Origin: Seriola aureovittata
Lineage: Eukaryota; Chordata; Actinopteri; Carangiformes; Carangidae
Length of the DNA stretch: 64,000 nt
Direction of reading: 5' to 3'
NCBI RefSeq assembly: GCF_021018895.1
Contig: NC_079374.1
Location: forward strand, 2,536,212-2,600,211
Shown in pieces: positions 24,326 to 64,000 of this stretch. Made by a program: the position numbers and the translations under genes. A model generated the notes under the pieces. That model was not told where the DNA came from. It saw only the letters and a program-made list of their open reading frames with translations, and made no database searches. Each line of letters begins with the position of its first letter. Position 1 is the stretch's first letter.

Positions 24326-25282
24326 TAAATAAAAATCGTTTATATGTTTATTTAATTGGATTTCCATTAGTTTCTGTAGCAGTTGCTAATCCTCTGCATG
24401 TAAAAAGATGTGCAAATAAAACATGAATTAACCATGAAATCCAGGAGAAAAAGAGAAAAATTAAAATAAAAAAAGCAGCAAATATTAATAAAATACAACC
24501 AAATTAAAAAAAAACAGTAATTGGTTCAAATTCCTTGTTATAATATAAAAGAAATTAAAAGCAAAGACAAAAGAAAAAATAATTACAACAACACAGGTAC
24601 AAGCTCACAACCGACGCTGAAGGTTGATAACTTGGACAGAAAAGGTGAAAGAGAAGCTCAGAGCAGCAGCTCAGTGACATCTGCACCTAAAGTGTCAGAG
24701 TGACTCATTCGGCCACATTTAGGCTCCAGGAGACGCAGAGCTGAATTCATCAGAGCCAAGTTTCATTTCTGCTTCTGAGCTGCAGAGACACTGAAGTCAC
24801 TTCTCACTTCTGCCACGAGCCACGACACAGATAAGACGGACGTCCTTAAAAATAATCTCCGAATCTATGTACACGTCCTTTAAAGCCTCATGTTTGATCT
24901 CATGAAGATAAACTTCAGCTGTTTTACATCAAAATTTGATTATTTGTGTTTTTTAAAACATTAGTATGAAAAGTCATAATTTTAACAACATGTAAAAGTG
25001 TCTGTGCTTCAGTGGGAGGAAGCGGGTGTTGGAGGTTTACCCAGAGTTCACTGTGGTCTGAGCAGCCGCCCAGTCATTCTGTCTTCTTCTATACTTTTTA
25101 AATGCTGATACATTCTGAATAAATCAATGGGGGGTTTGTTCAGTTCAGTTCATGTTTGTAGAGTTCAAAAAGTCTGAGGACTATTTTCTTTTTTTTAATT
25201 CATGTGCAGTGAATTAGTAATGTGTGTGCATGAGGCGTTACTGTAACAGCTGAAGTCGTAGGTTGTCACTGATGTGCCTGAA

Positions 25283-25706
25283 TAAATACTGAATTATATA
25301 AACAAATGCTGAATTATATCAACAAACACTGAATTATATCAACAAATGCTGAATTATATCAACAAACACTGAATTATATCAACAAATGCTGAATTATATC
25401 AACACTGAATTATATCAACAAATACTGAATTATATCAACAAATGCTGAATTATATCAACAAACACTGAATTATATCAACAAATACTGAATTATATCAACA
25501 AATGCTGAATTATATCAACAAACACTGAATTATATCAACAAATGCTGAATTATATCAACACTGAATTATATCAACAAATGCTGAATTATATCAACACTGA
25601 ATTATATCAACAAATACTGAATTATATAAACAAATGCTGAATTATATCAACAAATGCTGAATTATATCAACAAATACTGAATTATATCAACAAATGCTGA
25701 ATTAGT
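25283..25706 (+). repeat. 20-bp minisatellite
   Basis: About 420 bp of tandem units with consensus CTGAATTATATCAACAAATG. Some units are shortened to CTGAATTATATCAACA, and position variants (AAATG, AAACA, AAATA) alternate. Confidence 0.95.
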
Positions 25707-26035
25707 TCCCTCATATTAAAATCATCTTGACTTCTCCTTCATTACATTTGTCTGTGCTTCCTCATTCTTTTTATACAGCTGTGATGCTGCATTGGATTTT
25801 ACAGTGATACTGTCCAGTATCAGTGTTAGAGGGAAACAAATAGACAGAATATCATTAACTCTGACTTTACCCTCCAGCTTCATACAGACACAGGCAGAAA
25901 TATATGAGGTGATGTTTCTCTTCTAAGTAATTTTTCCTCCAGCAGAGCAGGAAGTTTAATCGCTCATCTTGAAGCTCGAAGTCAGTCTTTGTGGTTTAAA
26001 ATGTCCTCTTCAGGTCTTTCTCAATGCTGTACGTG

Positions 26036-26070
26036 TTTGTGTGTGTGTGTGTGTGTGAGCATATGTGTGT

Positions 26071-26104
<34 letters not shown>
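26036..26104. repeat. (GT)n microsatellite, interrupted
   Basis: Two GT runs separated by about 25 bases of GT-rich sequence. Confidence 0.9.
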
Positions 26105-27610
26105 TTGTTGGCACCAGTTCACATTTTACTCTACCAAATAAGGATCTGCAAACGCACAGTTAAAGTGAATCATGAGAAGCTGTAATAAAATGTCTGTGTC
26201 ATGTGATCAGCTTCTTCTCAGAGTTGCTTCACTCTTCTTCAGCTGTTTCCTTCCTTCACAGACACAAAGCTCAACATCTGTGTCGAGCTGTACTTAACTT
26301 AACAACCACAAAATGATGGCTGCAATTCACTTAATATAACGTATAACATCTTGTTTTAGAGCTCAAAAATTCAGCCGATCAATCAGTCGATTGATAAGAA
26401 TAATTTACTTTTTCTTGGACGTTTGAAGATGTCACCTTCAGTTCAGTTACATTTTTGACAATGTTTTAATGTTTCTTAGACAAAAAGAAGAATCTAAAAA
26501 GAGATATAAGATTAATATCATGTTGATCCAGTTTTATTGGAGACAGAGTTTGTTTTTCTTTAAAATGCTTTATGGGTTTTCATCCAATTAATCGATATTT
26601 ACAGAAACTTCAGAAAGATGTTGATTTAAGCCGCAGTCCTGTGGGAAACTCAGTAAATGATCCTGATTTATTATTGATCATATCCACCCTCCATTATTAC
26701 ATCACTCTGGATGAAATCTATTGTTTGGATTCAGTAACTGTGGATCATTGCTCTGATTTCTATTTAATTACTTGTTTGTTATTTTATATGGAGAACCACA
26801 AGTGTCACGGAAATAAGTAATAAAAATTTCATTAATTAATAACTAATTGTACAATACAAATGTGCAGAAATAAATGTGTTTGCAAATGTATTTATTTATA
26901 ATAGATATACTAAATTACAAAGTAATTAATTGTTGGATTTTTAAAAGAGCAATTATGAAATTAATTTACAAATCAAATATTAATCTATCAATAAATAGTT
27001 TAAATTAAAGAAAGGTTTATAAAAACAACATAAAACAGTTGATAAGTACATGAATGAACTCATAAGTTTAAAAAGAGGAAAAATTAAATTTAAATAACTG
27101 GATCCACAAAATGAATTAGGATACAGATTTTAATCAGGCGTTTAAAAGAGCAGTTTCCTTTTCATTTGCATGTCCATTTCCTCACTGCTTTTCCTCTTCC
27201 TAATAGAAATAATATCTGTGACACTTTGGGACTCGTGCTGGTGAAACAAGGTAAAAAATGCAAATCAGCCACGAGATGTGACGAGTCTCAGTTTTCTTAG
27301 ATTAAAAATATTTATTCAGCGACTCCAAACATGAGAAACATCATATAATCTGATGAACTAATGATGAATCCCAGAAAAGTTTATAATTAACGGTCTCAGA
27401 CACTGAGATGCTCCAATCTCGATTGGAGCCATGAGTTATTAATAAATCCAGTTTATCAGTCATTACATTTACTGTATCAGATTATTTGTTAACTAACTTC
27501 CCTCCATACGTTTGTCCAGCAGTCAGAGCTGCAGGTTACCTGTGCAGGTGCTCAGATCTTATTACACACACCAATAACAAGCAGAGGAACAGTATGAGTC
27601 TCTGTGAGAC

Positions 27611-27636
27611 AGGAAGTGCCGCAGAAGCAGGAAGTG
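27611..27636 (+). promoter_or_regulatory. Twin ETS/PU.1-type sites upstream of lcp1
   Basis: Two AGGAAGTG sequences, starting at 27,611 and 27,629, 18 bp apart and about 175 bp upstream of the lcp1 start codon. The core GGAA with flanking AGT fits ETS factors including PU.1, and L-plastin is a leukocyte gene. Inference from motif only; the transcription start is not known. Confidence 0.3.
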
Positions 27637-27791
27637 TTCGACCAGCAGAAGTGAGAACTGTCAGCAGTTTGCATCAGGAGATAAACATCTCTAGGTTCCT
27701 CCTTTTCTGCACCACTCAGTCTGACAGTCCCGTCTCGTCAGCACTGGACTTTTAATTTGACGGTGTTGTTTTTTTTGTTTTTTTTTGTCAG

Positions 27792-27806
27792 TTTCAGGTT
27801 CCCAAC
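27792..27806 (+). other. lcp1: lcp1 5' UTR end, spliced leader
   Basis: The sequence TTTTTTGTCAG just before 27,792 is a good acceptor, so translation starts 15 bases into this exon. The upstream non-coding exon was not identified. Confidence 0.6.
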
Positions 27807-51678
<23,872 letters not shown>

Positions 51679-52186
51679 AGACCAAGACGACACCCCGTCA
51701 GTAAACTGGACGAACATGAACCTGCAGACCGGCTTCAGGAAGTGAAGGGGGGGGGGGGGGTCAGTTGTATTCTTGTGACTTAACAGTTCAGAGAGAAAAA
51801 ACTGTCACAGTCTCATAACCTGAAATATTGGACAGACAAGGTTCAGATAATGTGAACACATTTCAAAACAGTGGGGTGACAGAAACAAAGTAATTATATT
51901 ATATTGAGACATCCACTGCAGACTGTTATATTTCTCTGTTTTAAACTCAGGATCAGCTTCAGTTAAACATCATCATCATTAATAATAAAGTACATAATCA
52001 CATCTGCAGGCTTCCCACTCTCTGCTGCACTGTTGTTGGTTTATCTGATGTCTGTATCATCATGAAGGACCTGCGTAATGTCCCTGCGTATTTCTGTGGC
52101 ACACATTCAACCAAGGTCTCAGTTTTTTACCTGATTACAAACATTTCAAATAAGAAACTTTATGACAAAAATATGCAACAAATAAA
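51679..52186 (+). other. lcp1: lcp1 3' UTR
   Basis: Runs from the TAA at 51,676-51,678 to a likely polyadenylation signal AATAAA at 52,181-52,186. It includes a run of 14 G near 51,748-51,761. Confidence 0.55.
52181..52186 (+). terminator. lcp1 polyadenylation signal
   Basis: AATAAA about 500 bases after the lcp1 stop, followed by a GT-rich stretch (CTGTGTTGTTATTTGAGTGT) as expected downstream of a cleavage site. Confidence 0.55.
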
Positions 52187-52244
52187 CAGACTTTTGTATG
52201 ATAACCTGTGTTGTTATTTGAGTGTATAACTAGAATCGCCTCCT

Positions 52245-52505
52245 CATGGTTGTATTCCTCCGCCACTCAGACCAGTTTCAGATTGCATCCCTGTTTATCC
52301 AGAGTCATATAAAATATAAAATATGAACCATTTGTGTGACATTTGTCTTGTTGCTGGGTCTTGAGTCTTGAGTTACGGCTTAAAGCTGTTTTGTGAGGGC
52401 ACCCCGACCTTGACCTTTGACCTTTAGTCACCAAAATCTAATCAGTTCATCCCTGAATCCTGGTGAATGTTTGTCATTCATATCAGATCAATGATCTAAA
52501 CTCAT
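52245..52505 (-). repeat. Dispersed repeat, copy 3 (inverted)
   Basis: Reverse-complement match to the family at 13,214 and 61,183: it shows the CTGAAACTGGT, GGTGACTAAAGGTCAAAGGT and GGATGAACTGAT blocks on the minus strand. Confidence 0.65.
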
Positions 52506-53641
52506 CAACTCGATAGTTTTGAATCAGGATCTTCCAGTAGCTTGTGAAAAAGGTGTCAGATTTAATAACTACAGCTGTGATTTAAAAATAATAATAATAA
52601 TAATGATAGATATATTATCTTTATGTTAAAATATAAAATTAAAATACTTTAGGATCAGGGCAAAAAATCTTGACTGGGACAGCTCTACTTTATGCTGATG
52701 CTGCATTCACGTCACATGGGAAAGTGTCAGTCTTCTTACTGCACAACAAACAAAAAACAACAGAGTGACTTTTCCTCAAAGAACAGTAAACGACCTCAGT
52801 GTGACTAAAACGTAATAATGTTGAGTGATTGTGTGAGAGGTAAAGACATTGTGCTTGTTCAGTAAAGCACTAAAGCAGCGTTTATTTACCTTTAACACCA
52901 GCCTGGAAGAGTGTCAGCCTTTCAGGTGGAAAAAGCTGTTTACAAGTGGGAAACTGGTAACTCTGATGTGATGTGAACGCAGCATGTGATCGCCAGCTGC
53001 TGGCTGTAGTTTGGTGTTCTGGTGAATGGTGTCAATATTTACATGTAAATCTCAGCAGGAAAGTAAAGAAACAGGGATTCAAACCTCAAACACGATCACA
53101 CACACAAGTGTTGACCTTTGATTCGTTTCTTCACAGCAACCAGGTGAGACTCCAGCTGTTAAATACAGGATTATAGATGACACTGACCTGAGCAAAAAAA
53201 AATTTAAAAAATCAATGAAAGCACAAAAACAGAGAGAGTCACTTAAACAATCTGTTTAATTAGAGAAAACTTTCATTTCCAAAGGAAAGATAGAGAACTG
53301 GTACAAAACGAAAAGCTGGGTCGAGTCCGTCGAGTCCGTCCTAGTTTTTCTTCTTGAAGAGAGAGAAAGTGGCAACAGAGTTCAGAGACAGACCTGAACC
53401 AGACCTGGACCAGACCTGGACCAGACCTGGACCAGACATGGACCAGGCGGCGAACAGAGAGTGAGGAAAACTTAGCTACATATTTACAATATTAACTGTC
53501 AGTTGAGCCGCTGCTGCTGTTTCTGAACAAACACATGATGAACGTTTGTGGAAGTTAAACCATGTCCCTTTAAGCTGTTGTACAGGTGTTATGTTGGGGG
53601 GGTGGGGGTGGGGTGTTATCTTAGTGTCTCTGGGAGGAGCA
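52506..53641. other. Intergenic and cnot11 3' UTR
   Basis: Between convergent lcp1 and cnot11. No exon seen. ATTAAA on the minus strand at 53,255-53,260 is a candidate cnot11 polyadenylation signal. A short tandem repeat lies at 53,395-53,450. Confidence 0.5.
53395..53450. repeat. 13-bp tandem repeat
   Basis: About four units of CCAGACCTGGACC in the likely cnot11 3' UTR. Confidence 0.8.
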
Positions 53642-58717
<5,076 letters not shown>

Positions 58718-59717
58718 GGTCTCCTCTCCTGGGTCTGCTTAGCTTCTTGGAGAGTTATAAATAATATAAAACTCTGTATTGTCGGTTAATAAAGCAAATA
58801 AAACATCTCTCTGATAAACTGTGGGGAGTTAATTCATCATTAAAGACGAAGAAGACGAACTACAGCCTGAAAGTCATCACACGAGTTAGCAACGAGTTAG
58901 CTTAGCCTAGCAGCGCTAACTGACAGAAACCGGCCAAACCATCGCAAAAACTAAAGAGTCCGCCCGACAAAGTCCACACCGACCGGCTCGGCGGCTACAT
59001 AACAGTCTCCCAAAACCAGTACGCATCAAAAGAGAGACATATTCAGCACTCTGTAAAGCGTTCTCACGACTGTTACACACACGGCTGGTTCATTAGCCGT
59101 TAAAATTCTGATTTGAACCTTTGGATGCAGTGCATCATGGGTAGTGTAGTTCCGAAGGTTCACTTCCTCCCAAAACCGGACACTTCACATTAAAGTGGAC
59201 ATTACCTGTCGGTGAATCTTAAACATGGATACCGAAACACAAACTAAAGAGAAGATGACGTCGACGTGACGTGTTCCTTCACCCATAAGCTATACTATAC
59301 CTGATTATTTGAATTTTTTTTTGTGACTTTGCATAACAAAATCAAGTGTGACGGGAAGGCTACATATAATAGACAGACATGTAAATGACAACAAAAACAA
59401 ATGGTCATTGAGATGTACAAATGAAAAGAATGTGTGCCTGTGTATGGCATGTGTCTATATTTGAATATTTAAATAATGCATGAAAGATATTCCTGGAAAT
59501 ACCTTCTATCGTTAAAAATCAGTTTTTGAACCAAAACACCCAAACGAGCCTAACTCACTCCACTGAGTCCACTTTACCCTTATTCGGTGAATACTTTATC
59601 AACTTAACCCGGTTAGTGGACCGATAAAGATTGTCGAAAGTTCCGTTATTCCATTTAAAGAACAAGTTAAGTATTTTTGATGCTGCAGTCAATATACACT
59701 TTTAGATCGCATTAAAA
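58718..59717. promoter_or_regulatory. Bidirectional promoter region of cnot11 and slc1a gene
   Basis: One kilobase separates the two divergent start codons. It has GC-richer patches near 58,920-59,000, a ZNF143-like motif near 59,124-59,150 and an ETS-like ACTTCC just after it. An AT-rich stretch covers 59,300-59,520. No coding exon seen. Shared promoter use is inferred from geometry only. Confidence 0.45.
59124..59150 (-). promoter_or_regulatory. ZNF143/STAF-type site
   Basis: On the minus strand this reads ACTACACTACCCATGATGCA followed by CTGCATC. It fits the long ZNF143 motif (ACTACAnnnCCCAnnATGC plus GC). Such sites mark housekeeping and bidirectional promoters; cnot11 is such a gene. 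Confidence 0.5.
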
Positions 59718-62700
59718 ATGGAGACTAACGGTCCGGAGGAAGACATGTCTGACGATGCTTCGTCCAGCAGGAAATGTTGTGATTACTTTATGGGGAACAG
59801 GTTTCAAATTCTAAGTCTGGCAGGTTTGGCCCTGGGTAAGTGACAGCTACAAGTTTAAGTTCATCTCTGGGACAAATATGTAGCCTAGTTAGCCCGTGGT
59901 GCTATTTGGGCTAAGTGCTAAACTTTGAACATGTAGCCTAGCTAGCCCGTAATGCTAACCGGCTAACTACATCTTTGAGCTAACTGCTAAACGTTTTTGT
60001 CTGCCTCGACCGGTTGGGAGAGAGAAAGAAAGAGATAATTTTATTATTATATCTTGTACCTACAGCCACTAAAGGATTTTGAATATTATTTCTTTGTTTC
60101 CATCTAGTGGATAAATAAAGTTAATCTAATCTAATCTAATCTATCCTCAATTATAACACTGTGGCTGATAGCAATGCACAGTTTAACAGTTTTAAAAACG
60201 AGTGGTCTAAATATATTGTAAGCATATAAGGATGCACAATTAAATACAGAAGTGGTCTATATTATATATAAGTAAACAATAATTACTCAATAGCCAGGTA
60301 TAGCCTAAATATGACAGTAGGTTTTATAGGTCAGTGTGGCTCTGCTGAAGATTTTGATGTGCTCTATGAATTTCAACCATATGATTTGTCCATTACATCC
60401 CACTTCACAGCTGTTTAAACCCTTATAACCCTTAATATCTTTGTTTTTGTCTCACAGGTCTTGGCATGGGCTTGATTCTCAAGGTGTATGTCCCTATGTC
60501 GGAGGGTGACATATTGTATGTCGGTTTCCCAGGTGAAATTCTCATGAGGATGCTGCAGGTGGTCACTGTTCCTCTCATTGCGACAAGTGTGATAACAAGT
60601 AAGCTGCAGGTCTGTTTCTAGCTCGTGTTAAACATGCAGCGTTTAATGGGAACACAATGGTGGTTTGGCAAGTTTAACCTCATAAAAGTTAAATTGTGAG
60701 TGTTATCCTGTGTAGCTTCTAGCTGAGCACCAGTCACTGTGATCACAAGTCACAATTACAGGATAATCGTGAATGCTAAAAATAGGAAAGAGCCATGACG
60801 TAACACACAGTAGTATCTACTTAATGTTTTCTAAAAATTAGATATCAAAAGGTACACAGGCTTCTTGTGACAGCTGGTGGAGTCTGACTGGCGCTGGACT
60901 ATGTCAGTGATATATGTACACGTTTTCATGTTACTTTCATTAATCACTCACAAAGACTCTCAGCCAACAGATTTTTACAGTCATTGCATTGTATATTTGC
61001 CCAGTAGAAATAATACTGCTGTTTAGTTTGTGTAGCCCAGGTGGTGTTTACTGATTGGCTGCCAGGTTACTGCCAGGTTGGCTGCTCTCCATTACATCAC
61101 AGTGATGTCACACACACATATATGACTTTACTGACCTGCAGAAACATAGCTTCTGTTTTTGAATGCCCCCACGTCGGGAACAGTCAGAGCAGGAGCCATA
61201 TTGTTTTCAGGTTGTCCATCCGTCCGTCCCATTCTCGTGGACACGATATCTCAGTAATGTCTTGACAGAACTTCTTCAAATTTGGCACAAACATTTGTTA
61301 GGACTCAAGGATGAACTGTTTATATTTTGGTGGTCAAAAGTCAAGGTCACAGTGACCTCACAAGATACGTTTCAGACATTACTCAAGACTTCACACAGCA
61401 ATTGTGACAAAATTTCACAAATGGTTGATATTTTATATGACTCGGGATGTAACCTGAAACTAGTCTGAGAGGGGGAGGTAATTCTAGCTTTATTTTGTTT
61501 TTGTTTAGGTGTTTCTGGCCTAAATATTGAAACCTCCAGAAAAATCGCTGGAAGAGCAGCAGCATACTTTGTCTCAACCACCATGATGGCTGTGATCATA
61601 GGTAAGAGCAAGGTCTCTGCAGGTGTTGAAAGATGTTGTTTCCTCAAAACAAAGACCTCAGATGGTCTAAAAGATTCCCTCTTTAAGGCAAATTTACGTT
61701 TTATAGCTACAACTGGTAAATGTTGAACATGTTTGCATTCAGGTGACAGGACTTTATTGTCATTGGTTGACAGGAAATCCTTTCATTCATTGTTCATGAT
61801 GTCAGTAACAGGACAGTGGAGAAGTCGGGCTTAACCAACCCATTGCTCAAAGCTGTAATTTTATAAATATTACATAGATAAAATGCTGAAAAGCATGTTT
61901 TCATTAATAGATATCAGTCATTTGAAGTCCAGCATCAGTTTTGTTGATTGTCATTTTTTTTTCTAAAGAACTTTTTAATTTTATTAATTAATTTTTTTGT
62001 GATACACTGTTTTGAAATATTAACAGTAATCACAGTAATATTTGTTGGTCTGTCCATGTTGTGTTTGCTGTATATATGGAACAGGTGTAGCATTCAGACA
62101 GTTTTTTCCTCTTACATTATGTTTTGTAGGTTTGATATTGGTCATGATTATCCAGCCCGGGATTGCCTACGCTGTTAAATCAGATGATTCGGAAGACGAG
62201 GAATCCTTCTCCACTGTCGATGCCTTGTTGGATCTAGTCAGGTGAGAAGAAAGACATCTGACATCATTTCTGGTTTTCATACATACAACCTCCAGGTCGG
62301 TGAGATCTTTAGGTCAGTCAGTGAGTTTATAGTTGCATCCATTCATGTTTTTCTTAAAGCTGAAGTGTCAGACTTTTACACAAAAGCCTATCATAGCGAG
62401 CCAGGTAAATCTCTCTGTATTTTGCAGTAGTTAAAACTCTGGTGTCTGTGGTGACTTTCCCTCGCTGAAACACCAGTTATGACTTTACATCAACCAGCAA
62501 TGATTTGGTTTGTCGGAGTTGAAGGGGAGAGCAACCGTGCAGCAGATAGGAGTATGGCAGAAAAACCTCCAGATAAAAAAAGAAACTCAGCGTACAGAGG
62601 AAGGATTAGAGTCTGAAAAAGAAACACAGATTTCCATTTCTGTGGCTCTTCCCTCCCGGACAGATCTGAAAGAAGAGATGTCGACAGTGTTTGTTTAAGA

Positions 62701-63843
62701 ACTCTCACTTGAGACAAAAGTTTCACACTTTAAGCAGAAATGGTTGTTTCTGTCAGGTTCTGCAGAGTTACACAAATGTCCAGAGAACGTCACATATGTC
62801 CTTGATTCGGTCGCTTCTCACTTGTCGTTGGCCGACATTAACAAGCTCGTTACTAGTGTCAGTTTTGTTTATTTTTTATAGGAACATGATCCCGCAAAAC
62901 CTGATTCAGGCTTGTTTCCGACAGGTAAGTTCTTCATTAAGGTAAACCACACTATGTACAGCGCTTTTCCTCTCTTTCTATGTAACATCATGATGTGAAG
63001 ACTGATTTTCTATCATAGTACAAAACTGAGAGGGTGGAGCTTGAGGTTGATGAATATGAGCAGAACTCCAGCTTGGAAATGGTAAATATTGATCCATCGT
63101 CACTATTGAGATTTCTTTGTCCAGCGATGATCCTCCATACATGAAGTTGCTTTCAGAAACATTATTGCTAACGAGTTTTCGGTCTTGTTGCAGAATGAGA
63201 CAGAAGTGCGACTGATGGGCCAATACGTGGACGGGACCAACATGGTGGGCCTCATCGTCTGGGCTTTCATTTTTGGCCTGACCCTCAACAACATGGGAGA
63301 GAAAGGGAAAGTCCTGGTGGAGTTCCTCACCGTCCTGAACGAGGCCACTAAACTCGTGGTCAACCTGATACTGAAGTAAAGTGAAACAACCCGACACTCT
63401 GTTGAAGAAAATGAGAACTAGGTCACATGTCCTGTAGCGTGATGGAGTGCTTTTGCTCACAAACACTGAATGTAATATATAAAATTAGGGTTTTTTTCTG
63501 CTCACAGTGTTAACATTAAAAATAGTTCAGTCGTCTTTCTAACAAAACATGACGGCGTCTTTAACTCTCCTACCCCCACACATTTGATTTCTTCTATTTT
63601 CTGCAATGAGACAAATGTAAGAGATTTCCGTTTGGACATGCAGTGTAATGTAATGGTAATCTGACAACACTGTGTTTAGGTAGGTTTTCATGTTAAGCTG
63701 CTCTCCATTAACTCATGACATCACTTCCTTTCCAGCTGCGTGCCAGTTGGAGTGCTGTTCATGGTAGCAAGCCACGTCATGGAAGTTCATGACTGGGAAA
63801 CTACCTTCAAGCTTGGATGGTTTATGTTGGTGGTTTTTCTTGG
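59718..63843 (+). CDS. SLC1-family excitatory amino-acid transporter, first eight exons (3' partial)
   Basis: Sodium-coupled glutamate/aspartate-type transporter of the plasma membrane. Exons: 59718-59835, 60458-60598, 61509-61601, 62130-62241, 62882-62924, 63019-63081, 63194-63375, 63736-63843; 286 residues in phase. The start AAAATGG has a good context. Family signs: an N-terminal helix with QILSLAGLALGLGMGLILK, MRMLQVVTVPLIATSVIT, then TVDALLDLVRNMIPQNLIQA and MGEKGKVLVEFLTVLNEATK. Two N-glycosylation sequons (NSS, NET) sit in the loop after exon 5, as in EAATs. The hairpin loops and NMDGT substrate-binding core lie beyond the right edge. It is closest by eye to the EAAT group but differs from EAAT1-3 and EAAT5 at many positions; a fish-specific paralogue (slc1a8/slc1a9 type) is possible, so no symbol is given. 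Confidence 0.85.
60010..60155 (+). repeat. Short interspersed repeat with (TCTAA)n tail
   Basis: Ends in AAATAAAGTTAATCTAATCT followed by more TCTAA units. A pentamer tail after an AATAAAG-type end resembles the 3' end of a fish LINE or SINE. Low certainty on class. Confidence 0.4.
61183..61485 (+). repeat. Dispersed repeat, copy 2 (CCGTCCGTC family)
   Basis: Begins GTCAGAGCAGGAGCCATATT as in copy 1 and shares the ACGATATCTCA, GTCAAGGTCAC and CCTGAAACTAGT blocks. It lies in an slc1a intron just before the third exon, close to the acceptor. Confidence 0.75.
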
Positions 63844-64000
63844 GTACGTTTACCTTTACTGTTTTAACACTTTTACCAAAATGGCCCTTTCTGTGATGCA
63901 CGTTCTGTCTTTCGATCATTGTCTCCCAACACACACGGCGACAAATAAGTATAACAATGAACATGATACTGTTAGCACTGCCTCTAAAGTCACAATCCAA

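Larger units (their letters stand above)
21600..27480. other. Gene-poor region upstream of lcp1
   Basis: About 6 kb without a convincing exon on either strand. It holds old dispersed repeats, a 20-bp minisatellite, GT repeats near 26,036-26,104 and AT-rich DNA. The open frame at 26,572-26,820 has AT-rich composition and no splice or family support. A non-coding first exon of lcp1 may be hidden here. Confidence 0.5.

Noticed and set aside
26572..26820. 82-codon plus-strand frame
   Set aside because: AT-rich, isolated, no splice or promoter signs and no recognised motif.

Overview
This is vertebrate nuclear DNA, most likely from a ray-finned (teleost) fish. Genes are split into many short exons with GT/AG introns. 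Dinucleotide (GT/CA) repeats and fish-type dispersed repeats are common. The proteins read as fish orthologues of well-known vertebrate proteins. No sign of bacterial, plasmid or organelle DNA, CRISPR, tRNA or rRNA was seen.

Layout: (1) 1-12,947, plus strand: the 3' seventeen exons of nek5, a NIMA-related kinase; its N-terminal kinase exons lie off the left edge. (2) 15,073-18,612, minus strand: complete alg11 (six exons, 529 aa), convergent with nek5. nek5-alg11 adjacency is also found at human 13q14.3. (3) About 18,800-21,440, minus strand: an unrecognised candidate gene with a convincing last-exon pair, a possible membrane-anchor exon and one in-frame TGA that leaves its status open. (4) 21,600-27,790: gene-poor DNA with a 20-bp minisatellite and old repeats. 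(5) 27,807-51,678, plus strand: complete lcp1 (L-plastin, 15 coding exons, 621 aa). Its last intron is 17.25 kb and almost entirely a T-rich satellite of about 38 bp per unit. The satellite carries a solo-LTR-like insertion and two copies of one hAT-type MITE. (6) 53,642-58,717, minus strand: complete cnot11 (seven exons, 445 aa). (7) 59,718 to the right edge, plus strand: the first eight exons of an SLC1-family excitatory amino-acid transporter, head-to-head with cnot11 across about 1 kb that holds a ZNF143-like promoter motif.

The genes do not form one pathway. They cover cilium/cell-cycle kinase signalling (nek5), N-glycan assembly (alg11), leukocyte actin bundling (lcp1), mRNA deadenylation (cnot11) and amino-acid transport (slc1a). 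The most unusual structures are the satellite-filled lcp1 intron, with its AG-poor unit and nested higher-order repeats, and a shortened second EF-hand in L-plastin.

Exon coordinates were worked out by hand from reading frame, splice dinucleotides, phase continuity and remembered family sequence. Each complete CDS sums to a multiple of three. No alignment or database search was run.
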